From the NCBI RefSeq assembly GCF_000186865.1, contig NW_008705561.1:241239-305238 (forward strand): 64,000 bases of DNA. The letters are read 5' to 3'. Shown in pieces: positions 17,563 through 25,533 of the stretch (position 1 is its first letter; every line of letters starts with the position of its first letter). Source of the DNA: Aureococcus anophagefferens (taxonomy: Eukaryota; Sar; Pelagophyceae; Pelagomonadales; Pelagomonadaceae). The position numbers and the translations under genes are program-made. The notes beneath the pieces were generated by a model. That model saw only the letters and a list, made by a program, of their open reading frames with translations, was not told the DNA's origin and did no database searches.

Positions 17563-18285
17563 ATGATTCCGCCGCACGACTCGCTCGTCAAGTACGACAA
17601 CCCGATCCTCGTGAGCACGACGAAGGAGAAGGGCGGCAAGAAGAAGAAGACGACGCCGAGCAGCCTCCCGCCCGTCGAGCGCGCGAACACGCAGACGGAG
17701 GACATCCTGAACTCGATCCTGCCGCCGCGGGAGTGGACGGAGGACGGCACGCTCTGGGTCCAGTACGTGAGCAGCACGCCGGCGACGCGCCTCGACGTCA
17801 TCAACCTGCAGGAGCAGCTCGACCGCAAGCTGCAGCAGCGGCAGGCGCGCGAGACGGGCATCTGCCCCATCCGCGAGGAGCTCTACGCCCAGTGCTTCGA
17901 CGAGGTCATCCGCCAGGTGACCATCAACTGCGCCGAGCGCGGCCTGCTGCTGCTCCGCGTCCGCGACGAGATCCGCATGACGATCGCAGCGTACCAGACC
18001 TTGTACGAGTCGTCCATCGCCTTCGGCATGCGCAAGGCCCTCATGGCCGAGCACCGCAAGGCCGAGATGCAGAACAAGGTCAAGCTCCTCGAGGGGGAGA
18101 AGGAGGACCTCGAGCGCCAGGTCTCCGAGCTCACGGAGCGGTGCAAGCTCATCAAGGAGCGCGAGGAGGAGCGCCGCAAGGCCGACGCCGCCAAGCACGA
18201 GGAGGAGGTCACGAAGTACAAGAAGATCAACGAGCAGCTCAAGACGAACCTCGAGGCCATGCTCTCCGCGCCCCAGCGCTCCTAG
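17563..18285 (+). CDS. DNALI1: Axonemal dynein light intermediate chain (p28)
   Basis: A 240-residue homologue of DNALI1/p28, the light chain that links inner-arm dyneins to actin or centrin in motile flagella. The family N terminus MIPPHDSLVKYDNPILVS is intact. Conserved regions include TEDILNSILPPREWTEDG, ICPIREELYAQCFDEVIRQV and ERGLLLLRVRDEIRMTIAAY, and the C-terminal 80 residues are a long coiled coil (ALMAEHRKAEMQNKVKLLEG and on). Length matches the family (about 250). An upstream ATG followed by a GTGCGTC intron (17386-17562) would add one extra Met; both versions give the same protein otherwise. Confidence 0.93.
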   Translation: MIPPHDSLVKYDNPILVSTTKEKGGKKKKTTPSSLPPVERANTQTEDILNSILPPREWTEDGTLWVQYVSSTPATRLDVINLQEQLDRKLQQRQARETGICPIREELYAQCFDEVIRQVTINCAERGLLLLRVRDEIRMTIAAYQTLYESSIAFGMRKALMAEHRKAEMQNKVKLLEGEKEDLERQVSELTERCKLIKEREEERRKADAAKHEEEVTKYKKINEQLKTNLEAMLSAPQRS

Positions 18286-18440
18286 GCGCGCGCGGACCGC
18301 CTAAGCCGCCCGTGCGTCATCTTCGCCGACCCGGGGGCGCCGCGTCGACTTGGGGGCGCATGCGCATTCGCGACTTCAGACGCGACCGGCCGACGGGATG
18401 TTAGGGGAACCCCGGGGCGGCGCCCGGGTGGCCGCGTCGC

Positions 18441-19622
18441 CTAGATGGAGACGCACCTCGCGAGCTGCTGGATGCGGTTGAGGAGGATGTCGCCCTGCTT
18501 GATGATCTGCTGGTACTTCTGGGACTTGTAGTCCGGGCGGTTCGTCTCGACGACCATGGCGACCTTGTCGACCTTGGCGTTGAGGCGGCCGCACGAGATG
18601 AAGCGCGCGAGCTCGCCGTCGAGGAAGTCGACGCCGACGCCGAAGGCCTCGGCCATGGAGGCGAGGGTCACGGTCTTGTAGGCGTCGAGGAACTGCGTGT
18701 AGACGAGCACGCGGAGCTCGCGGACGAGGTAGCGCGTGTGGCGCGAGAAGTAGCGGTCGTTCAGCAACTGCGGCTCGATGGCCGCGACCGTCCGGAAGAA
18801 CGTGGCGTACTCGCACTCGTAGAGGGACGTCACGAGGTCCGTGAGGTGGGGGATCTGCTTGATGATCTGCAGCACCTCGGGCCCGTCGATGACCTTCTTC
18901 TTCAGCTCCGGCCGCGACATGCTCAGCAGGTTCGTGACGACCGCGTAGAAGACGAACTCCGGGTAGGTGCAGAGCTCGACGCAGGTGAAGGTCGCCACGC
19001 CCGAGATCAGCTTCGCCGCCGCGTCCTCCATGGACCGGTTGATGATCATGAACACGGACTCGTAGACGCTGAGGCGGTTGTTCCGGTCCCAGTCGCCGCC
19101 GTCCTCGGCCATCTTCTTCGCCTCGGCGAGCTGCTCCTTGCAGGCCGCGACGTCGACGAAGAAGAGGGACACGCGGATCTTCATCATCAACGCGTCGATG
19201 CGCTTGCCCGTGGAGATCTTGGGCCGGTCGCGGATCGCGTCGCACGCCGCGTACGCCTCCGCCTTCGCGCCGACGCGCGCGTGGAACTTGACGGCGTCGA
19301 AGAGCGCGTCGAGCACCTCCATGTCGCCCTGGTTCTTCTCCGCGTCCTCCTTCTTCGCGACGAGCGCCGCGAGCTCCGCCGCGTTCTTCGCCTTCATGCC
19401 CTCCAACAGCGCGGCGTCGACGGGCCAGCCGAACTTGGCGCAGACGTGCTCGTAGTAGGGGCCCATCTCGCCCTTCTCGATGGTCGCCCGGATCTCCTTC
19501 TCGAGCTCCGGCGTCGGCTCCCGGCCCTGGCGGAAGACCTGCTGCGCCAGGGTCATGTTGGGCTCGTGCGTCTCCTCGGCCTTGGGCGTGTCGTCCCCGG
19601 CGGCGTCGGCGTCGGCGCTCAT
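18441..19622 (-). CDS. PSMD6: 26S proteasome regulatory subunit RPN7
   Basis: A 393-residue lid subunit of the 19S regulatory particle (human PSMD6 has 389). The N-terminal helical repeats (MTLAQQVFRQGREPTPELEK, GPYYEHVCAKFGWPVD) lead into a PCI domain around LSVYESVFMIINRSMEDAA to CYEC-type helices, ending KYQQIIKQGDILLNRIQQLA, the C-terminal helix that joins the lid bundle. The start is the ATG at 19622 (MSADADAAGD), since upstream in-frame codons form a basic, untranslated-looking leader. It is convergent with DNALI1, with a 155-bp spacer. Confidence 0.95.
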   Translation of the reverse strand: MSADADAAGDDTPKAEETHEPNMTLAQQVFRQGREPTPELEKEIRATIEKGEMGPYYEHVCAKFGWPVDAALLEGMKAKNAAELAALVAKKEDAEKNQGDMEVLDALFDAVKFHARVGAKAEAYAACDAIRDRPKISTGKRIDALMMKIRVSLFFVDVAACKEQLAEAKKMAEDGGDWDRNNRLSVYESVFMIINRSMEDAAAKLISGVATFTCVELCTYPEFVFYAVVTNLLSMSRPELKKKVIDGPEVLQIIKQIPHLTDLVTSLYECEYATFFRTVAAIEPQLLNDRYFSRHTRYLVRELRVLVYTQFLDAYKTVTLASMAEAFGVGVDFLDGELARFISCGRLNAKVDKVAMVVETNRPDYKSQKYQQIIKQGDILLNRIQQLARCVSI

Positions 19623-19967
19623 TTTTAGTGGTGGCTTTTCTTTGGAACGCGGCTTGCGCTTTCTGGCGTCCAGGAGCGGTGCTGGGCGGCGCGGCGGCGC
19701 GCGCGGAGGTACAGCAGCAGCGACGAGGCCAGCTTCGAGCCCGGCCGGCTCGTGGGCCGCCGGGGGTCGAGAGAACGCGCCTCGCGCGCGCGCGATGACG
19801 CGTCGACGCTCGGAGGTGCAAACTGGCTGGCACAATGTTATGTGCTGGGCGTCGCGCGTTTCGCGCCGATGTAAGCGTCCGAGTGTGCGGCTCGAAAAAA
19901 AGGAGGGCAACGCGGGGGCGCCACGGCGCGCCGCGGGCCCGGGCCGATCGCGCGCCGGCGCGCGAGG
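19623..19967. other. Spacer upstream of RPN7, no gene seen
   Basis: The sequence upstream of the RPN7 start shows no coherent frame on either strand. It probably holds the RPN7 promoter and 5' UTR, and it leads into the relic region at 19968-20449. Confidence 0.4.
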
Positions 19968-20080
19968 CCGAGGGCGATGAAGCGAGCCTGGAGCCCTTTC
20001 AAGCCGACGATGCAGCCGTCGGTGTGCTCCCCGTTGGAGACGCAGCCGGGCTTCGGCGGGTCGTAGGCGATGAGCCGGAC
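19968..20080 (-). pseudogene. Relic of a 2OG dioxygenase (isopenicillin N synthase type)
   Basis: A short minus-strand stretch reads VRLIAYDPPKPGCVSNGEHTD and then GCIVGLKGLQARF. The order R-L-x-x-Y-x-P ... G-E-H-T-D ... GLQ is that of the iron-binding region of isopenicillin-N-synthase-like dioxygenases, where H and D of HTD bind iron. The flanks are not continued by the rest of such an enzyme: the second His and the R-x-S motif are absent. I read it as a decayed fragment. Confidence 0.35.
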
Positions 20081-20119
20081 GGACTCCACCGGCGCCTGGA
20101 CCGGAAACAACCGCCGTAG

Positions 20120-20449
20120 GTCGACCTCTACGAGGACACGGAGGCGGGCTTCGTCGCGCTCTTCCCGCGCGCGATCAAGGAGCGGCCGGGCCACGTCGTC
20201 GACCTCAACCACATCAAGGCCTGGCTCGACGCCAAGCGCGCGCAAAACCACGACTACGCGGACCCCGTGCACATAAGAACCTCGGCGGCGTCGGCTACGC
20301 GCGCCAAGAACATGGACCGGCTACCGATCGAGCCGGTTCCGCTCGACAGCGCCGCGGTACGCGACGACACCTGTTGCTCCAAAATGAGGAGCTGCGCGAG
20401 GCCGGGGAGGCGCTGGGACGGCGGAAGGTTCAAAGAACCAGCAAGCTAA
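20120..20449 (+). pseudogene. Orphan exon or gene remnant
   Basis: A + strand frame opens right after an in-frame TAG (20117-20119) and reads VDLYEDTEAGFVALFPRAIK, then ERPGHVVDLNHIKAWLDAKR, with the codon bias of genuine genes here. After about residue 55 the sequence turns into low-quality Arg/Ser-rich translation up to the stop at 20449. The preceding CCGCCGTAG would serve as a splice acceptor, but no upstream exon is evident. Family unknown. Confidence 0.3.
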
Positions 20450-20568
20450 CTACCTAGGTAGCATTACTCGCCGAGAGACGCCCTCAGCTCTGAGGCAAGA
20501 CCCGAGAGCGCTCGCTTCGTCGCGAGGCCTCGCGACCCGTCGTCAACCCCCCGAGGCGTCGAAACGAC

Positions 20569-22549
20569 ATGAGCTACGCGCCGGTGCCGCCCTACGCGTC
20601 GCACTCGGGCAACTTTCAGCCCGGCGACCATGTCTCGCTCGTGCGCGACCCGACGCGGCGGGGGCTCATCGTCGACGTCGTGAGCACGTGGCGGTCCGTG
20701 CGGTGGGCCGGGCGGGGCACGTCGAACCACCGGCCCGGCGAGCTCATGCCGGCCCAGCTCTCGGAGGGCGAGTTCCTGCGAGCGCGCGTCCGCCCCGCGT
20801 CGTACCCGCCCCGCGAAAAAAAACAAAAACACCTCGCGCCCCTAGGCAAGCGCCCATCGACCAGGCGGCGCTCCTCCAGCAGATGCTCGACGAGGAGATC
20901 ATGCTCACGGCGGACAACGGCGTCCGCGTGGGCAACGCGTTCGCGCGGCGCGACGGGTCGCCGAGCCGGCAGCTCGTCGCGCTCCGGGGCGAGGGCGGCT
21001 CGTGGTGCGTGCGCTGCGACGTCTGCAACATCGCCAACATCCTCGCCGTGGGCAAGCTCCGGGACCCGAGCGCGGATTTGCGGGACATCGCGAGCCAGGC
21101 GAAGCGCCACGTCGGCGCGTGGAAATCTTTGCTGAACCACCGCCCCGTGCGCGAGCACTGGCGCCAGCTCGCGCTCATCACGGGCCTCGCGCTGCCCGTG
21201 CCCGCGGCGCCGGAGCCCAAGCCCCGGTCCATGAAGCGCGACCTGCGGGGCACGCTGCCGCCGCGCGACGACGCGCCCCACGGCCCGGAGACCCGCGTCC
21301 GGCGCTCGAATCGACGTCGTTTCGGCTCGTTTTTGGACGCGTCGTTTGTGCTCGACGGACGAACGTGTAGTATTCCCCCCACGCAGGCTCGGACATGGGC
21401 GCGGCGTTCCGGAAGAAGAAGCGGCGCGAGCACCGGCGGACGTCGTACGCGGTGCCGCCGCCCGAGGGCGTCGTCGCGGAGCCCGAGGACGTCGGCCCCG
21501 GCGGCGACACGACGGGCCTCGTCGCGCGGTGCTGGGCGCCGTGCAAGAAGTGCGGCGGCGCGCCGCGGCCCGTCGTCGTCGGCGCCTGCGACGACGGGGC
21601 CCATTTTGTGTGCGAGCACCACCTCATCCTCGCGGTGGGGGTTTCGTCCGTCGCGGAGCTCCGGGCCAAGGGCGGCACCTTCAAGTGCTCCATCTGCCCG
21701 CCGGGGGCGCCGAAGCGGGGGAACGCGTACCCGGAGCACGCGCCGAACCCCTGGACGACGACCTGCGGCGTCTGCGAGGCGCCGCTCGGCGCGCCGCCGG
21801 ACGCGGGCGCCGTCGACGGCGCGGACGCCGTCGCCGTGCTCGGCTGCGCGCGGTGCCCGCGGGCCTTCCACGAGCGGTGCCTCGGGCTCGTCTCCGCGGG
21901 TCCGGGCCGCTACCGCCACGACCTGCCCTGGGTCGACGCGCGGGGCCACTGGCTCTGCGGCGCGTGCGAAGGCGTCGGCGACGCCAAGGCCGGCATGCTC
22001 GACACGGCGTCGGCCTTCGCGCTGTCGTCCATGAAGCGCGCGGCGCCCGTGCGCGACGACGCGCGGGCGCCCGACTCCGACGACGACGACCTCGGCGTCC
22101 CGGAGCCGCCGGCCCACGCGCGCGCCGTCGCCGCCGCGGCCGCGACGAAGACGGTGCTCGACGCGCTGTTGGGCCACGACTTCGGCCGCCGCGTCTCCAC
22201 GGGCGACGGCGCCGACCTCCAGGCCGCGCGCGATGCGCTCGCGCGCGCGCTCGACAACGGGCCCGCCGTCGGCGACGACGACCCGCGCGCGCGGGACGAC
22301 GCCTGGGCCGCGTCCGCGGCGGCGACGGCGGCGCACGCCGTCGGCGCCATCAAGGCCGTCCGCGCGCTCTGGCGCGACGCCAAGGGCGCGACGGGCGACG
22401 ACGGGCCCGCGACGCGCAAGATGGCCAAGGAGCTCGGCACGCTCGCGGAGCTCGGCTTCGCGCGCTGCGTCCGCGTCCACCTGTCGCCCGCGGACCAGGC
22501 CCACCTCGACGCCCACGTCCGCGATCACGTCCGCGCCGAGGCCGCCTGA
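20569..22549 (+). CDS. PHD-finger chromatin protein (two introns)
   Basis: Three exons, 20569-20783, 20846-21303 and 21387-22549, give 611 residues. Intron 1 (62 bp) is GC-AG (GCGCGTCCGC to CCCCTAG). Intron 2 (83 bp) is GC-AG and carries a remnant of the introner family. The N terminus (PGDHVSLVRDPTRRGLIVDV) looks like a small Tudor/SH3-like barrel. The third exon has a Cys-rich module (CWAPCKKCGG ... CEHH ... CSICP) followed by a PHD-type zinc finger (CGVCEAPLG ... CARCPRAFHERCLGL ... WLCGAC). The tail is acidic then Ala-rich helical. Such proteins read histone tails; the target is not readable. Phases of all junctions agree. Confidence 0.75.
21304..21386 (-). mobile_element. Shrunken introner-element relic as intron 2 of the PHD gene
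   Basis: The 83-bp intron contains CGTTTCGGCTCGTTTTTGG and nearby bases that align with the core of the two large introners (CGTTTCGGCTGATTTTTGG in PRODH gene sense). The start GCTCGAAT and the exon after the acceptor, GCTCGGAC, match at 6 of 8 positions, as expected for a decayed target duplication. The inverted-repeat tips are gone, apart from the ACGCAG acceptor. Strand is given for the family-forward orientation. Confidence 0.6.
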
Positions 22550-22616
22550 GCGGTGTCCCGCGGCGGCGCCGCCTCCCGTGCCCCTATCATCCCGAGAATC
22601 GACGCGCGCCCTTAGC

Positions 22617-22970
22617 CTAGAATCCCGGCAGCTTCGGCATGTAGAACTCGCCCGCCTCGATGAGGCGCAGCGTCTCGTAGGCGTAGGTGCCGAAGAAGAA
22701 GAGCGTGCTGAAGATGGCGACGGCGGGCACGAACATGTCGCGCTCCGGCTCGTCGGGGTTGGCCGGCGCGTCCTCGAAGAACGGCTTCGGCGGCGCGTCG
22801 GGATCGAACGCCGGCGGCGCGTCCGCGGCGTCGTCGCCCCAGCCGTCGTCGCCGCCGGCCGCGAGCGGCCGCAGGCGCGGCGCGCGCGTCCGCGCGACGA
22901 GGCGCCGGCGCGACGGCGCGAAGGCGCTCGCAGTCGTCGCCACGAGGCTGAGGAGGAGGAGGCGCAGCAT
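22617..22970 (-). CDS. Plastid-targeted single-pass membrane protein
   Basis: A 117-residue protein with a hydrophobic signal peptide (MLRLLLLSLVATTASA) cleaved before FAPS. The ASA-FAP junction is the diagnostic motif for import into four-membrane plastids of heterokont algae, and it is followed by a basic transit-peptide-like segment (RRRLVARTRAPRLRPLA). The mature part is acidic and has one membrane helix near the C terminus (VPAVAIFSTLFFFGTYAYET) and the end FYMPKLPGF. It is likely a small thylakoid or inner-envelope protein; the function is unknown. This is the best evidence in the window for the lineage of the organism. Confidence 0.85.
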   Translation of the reverse strand: MLRLLLLSLVATTASAFAPSRRRLVARTRAPRLRPLAAGGDDGWGDDAADAPPAFDPDAPPKPFFEDAPANPDEPERDMFVPAVAIFSTLFFFGTYAYETLRLIEAGEFYMPKLPGF

Positions 22971-23224
22971 GTTGTCCTTGCTGTTGTGCGCGGTTTTTTT
23001 TCGGGCCGCGCGCGAGCCGAAGATCGCAGGCAAGCAGCGCTCTCGCGCGGCGCCGAGCTCTCTCAGAGGAGCCGATGTCAACATGATGTTCAACATGCGT
23101 CGCGTACGGCCACGCGCACGGCGCGCGACGCAGCCCTCTTGGGGCCTCTCTCCCGACGGGGCATGCCGAAGCAAGGTTGGCGTCCGCACAGCCCGCGCTC
23201 GCTTCCGCACTCCGCTCGAGGAAG
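22971..23224. other. Spacer upstream of the plastid protein gene
   Basis: About 250 bp between two minus-strand genes. It contains an AT-richer part near 22985-23100 with the palindrome-like repeat ATGTCAACATGATGTTCAACAT at about 23073-23096. No coding frame is seen. Confidence 0.4.
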
Positions 23225-24319
23225 TTAGCAGTCGCTCGAGTAGGCGGTCCCCGGGCTCGCCGTGCACGTGGACCGCGAGGAGGGGCTCCGCGAGGGGTTG
23301 CTGGCCGAGGAGCCCGCGTCCGCGAGGAGCGGGTTGTTGATGCCGACGGGCGGCGGCGGGTCCTTGGCCGCGCCGTGCTCCGCGGCGGCGACGAGCGCGA
23401 GGCCGACGACGGCGAGCCCGCCGCCGAACACGTCGCGGATCGACGGGACGACCTCGCGCGTCGCCGCGTAGGCGAGCGTCGCCGTCAGCGGCGCCTGGAG
23501 CGCGCCGTAGAGCGCGACCTCGGACGGCGAGATGAGGAAGAGCGCGTACGCGAGGAGCGAGTAGGCGACGAAGCAGGCCGCGAAGGCCGCGTAGGCGACG
23601 ATGACGGCCTCGTCCGTGTCGAGGGACACGAGGGGCGCCTGGGCCGCGCCGGCGGTGACGAGCATGAGCGCCGCGGCGATCGTGTAGGCGAGCGCGGCGA
23701 CGCGGAGCGGCGGGTTCCGCTCGAGCAAAGGGGGCTGCGCGACGTTGTACGCGCCCGCGGCGAGCGTGCCGACGAGGAGGGCCAGGTGGCCCAGGGCGCC
23801 GCCCTCGACGTGGCCTTGCGCGAGCACCCTGAGGTGGGGCGCGGCGATGGCCGCGCCGCCGCAGAAGCCGAGCGCGACGCCGCCGAGCTTCGCGGCGTTG
23901 CGCCGCCGGGACCGGCCCCGGTAGGATTCGACGCCGAAGACGAAGGCGAGCGCCGTCGTCGCGACCTGCGACAGCGGCTGGTAGAGCGCCGCGACGTCCG
24001 CGGACGTCAGGTTCACGCCCAAAATATAGAACAGCTGCGTCGCCCAGAGGCACGCGCCCGCGAGGAACCAGCACGCGGTGTCCGGGCGGTGCGGCGAGAG
24101 CCGCGGCCGCAGGCCGTGGGCGGCGCCGCAGGCGACGAGCATGATGGGCGTCGCGCCGATCTCGCGGTAGGCCGCGAGCATCATGGGGCAGCGGAAGCCG
24201 CCGCCGCAGCGGCCCATGAGCCGCTCGGCCAGCACGTTCCAGACGCTGAAGATCGTCGACACCGTGAGCATGGCGAGGTGGCCCCGGGCGCGGCGCCAGC
24301 GCTGCGTTTCGACCGACAT
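23225..24319 (-). CDS. EamA/DMT-superfamily transporter
   Basis: A 364-residue protein with about ten hydrophobic helices in two five-helix repeats, typical of drug/metabolite transporters of the EamA type. Motifs include the start of the first repeat (AMLTVSTIFSVWNVLAERLM), YREIGATPIML, and the second-repeat region (LYGALQAPLTATLAYAATRE). The C-terminal tail (residues about 325-364) is Ser-rich and cytosolic-looking. The family includes nucleotide-sugar, triose-phosphate and purine transporters as well as WAT1-like proteins; the substrate is unknown. The start is the ATG at 24319. Confidence 0.82.
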   Translation of the reverse strand: MSVETQRWRRARGHLAMLTVSTIFSVWNVLAERLMGRCGGGFRCPMMLAAYREIGATPIMLVACGAAHGLRPRLSPHRPDTACWFLAGACLWATQLFYILGVNLTSADVAALYQPLSQVATTALAFVFGVESYRGRSRRRNAAKLGGVALGFCGGAAIAAPHLRVLAQGHVEGGALGHLALLVGTLAAGAYNVAQPPLLERNPPLRVAALAYTIAAALMLVTAGAAQAPLVSLDTDEAVIVAYAAFAACFVAYSLLAYALFLISPSEVALYGALQAPLTATLAYAATREVVPSIRDVFGGGLAVVGLALVAAAEHGAAKDPPPPVGINNPLLADAGSSASNPSRSPSSRSTCTASPGTAYSSDC

Positions 24320-24480
24320 GGTCCTTTTTGAAGAAGCGATTCTTCAGGGGCTGCACGAGCTCATAGGCTGCAAGTTTTTGCTGTCGCTCTCTGAGTTCAA
24401 CCCGGCGATGTTTCCCGCGATGTTTCCCCACGAAATATAACGGATCCAGGATTGGAAGGCGATCTGTGTGTACAATCATT

Positions 24481-25458
24481 ATGCCCGCCCGTCGAAGGCC
24501 GGGCTCCGCGGCGGCCCCGGGCCTGGCCGGCGGCCTGCGCTTCAACAAGCCCGGCGGTGGTCCCGGGTCGCGGCGCTACTTCCGCGAGCAGCTCAATTTC
24601 GGCGGGCTGGGCAGCCCGCGGCCGAGCACGTCCGGGTCGCCGCGGTCGAGCCGCCTCTCCGCGGCGACGGGCAACACGCGCCACGACGTGCGGCGGTCCA
24701 AGGCCAAGGCAGAGATCGCCGCGATCCAGAAGCGCATCGCCGCCGAGACGGACCGGCGCCTCAAGGAAATGTACGAGGACGACCTGAACTGCGAGTTCGA
24801 CGACGGCATGTTCCGCGAGTGGCGCGCGGAGACGGCGGCGCACCGGCGCGCCCACGGCCAGCGCGGCCTGGACCCGGACCTCTTCGGCGTGCCCTTCGGG
24901 TCGCCGCGGGCCACGCCGCGGCGGTCGCGCTTCGAGTACGAGGGCGTCGGCTCGGGCGGCGCCGCGCCCGAGTCCGAGAGCGACGACGACGACGTCAACG
25001 CCGTCATCGAGGCCGCGCGCGTGCGCCGCGAGGCGTCCGAGGCCGAGCGCCGCGGCGAGCGCAAGCCGTCGCCGAAGCGCCGGCGGAACCCGCCGCGGAA
25101 CGCGCGCTGGGTCGCGTTCGCGGCGGCCGAGGCGCCCATCACGCTCGGCTCCGTGCCCTGGCCCTGCGCGTTCGGCGCGCGGGTCGAGCTCTCGGACCTC
25201 GGCGTGAGCGACGACGCGCCCTTCGACGAGAAGAAGCGCGCCGTGCGCGAGGCGGTACTCTGCTGGCACCCGGACAAGTGGACCCAGCAGTTCGGCGACC
25301 GCCTCGACGCCGGCGGCGACCGCGACGCCGTCATGGAGCGCGTCACGGCCGAGGCGCGCAACGTCCACGACCTCTGGATGCGGCTCAAGGAGGAGTCGCA
25401 GCGCGTCCGCGGGGCCCTCGGGGCTCGTGGCATGTGCGGGGCGAGACCGCCGAGGTAA
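24481..25458 (+). CDS. NFKBIL1-like protein with J-domain-related C terminus
   Basis: A 325-residue protein. The N-terminal half is basic and disordered, then a charged helix (KAKAEIAAIQKRIAAETDRR), an acidic patch and a nuclear-signal-like KPSPKRRRNPPRN. The last 120 residues contain VREAVLCWHPDKWTQQFGDR, then ERVTAEARNVHDLWMRLKEE. This W-H-P-D-K-W/F arrangement is characteristic of the C-terminal domain of NF-kappa-B-inhibitor-like 1 proteins, which are splicing-linked nuclear proteins. Ankyrin repeats of the animal protein are absent. The start is the first ATG in frame, at 24481. Confidence 0.75.
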   Translation: MPARRRPGSAAAPGLAGGLRFNKPGGGPGSRRYFREQLNFGGLGSPRPSTSGSPRSSRLSAATGNTRHDVRRSKAKAEIAAIQKRIAAETDRRLKEMYEDDLNCEFDDGMFREWRAETAAHRRAHGQRGLDPDLFGVPFGSPRATPRRSRFEYEGVGSGGAAPESESDDDDVNAVIEAARVRREASEAERRGERKPSPKRRRNPPRNARWVAFAAAEAPITLGSVPWPCAFGARVELSDLGVSDDAPFDEKKRAVREAVLCWHPDKWTQQFGDRLDAGGDRDAVMERVTAEARNVHDLWMRLKEESQRVRGALGARGMCGARPPR

Positions 25459-25533
25459 TGTTTCTCTGCAACTCGGGCAGCCCGCGCGCGCGCGCACATG
25501 GTGTTCAAGCTCGTCACGTAGAAGCGCGTGCCG

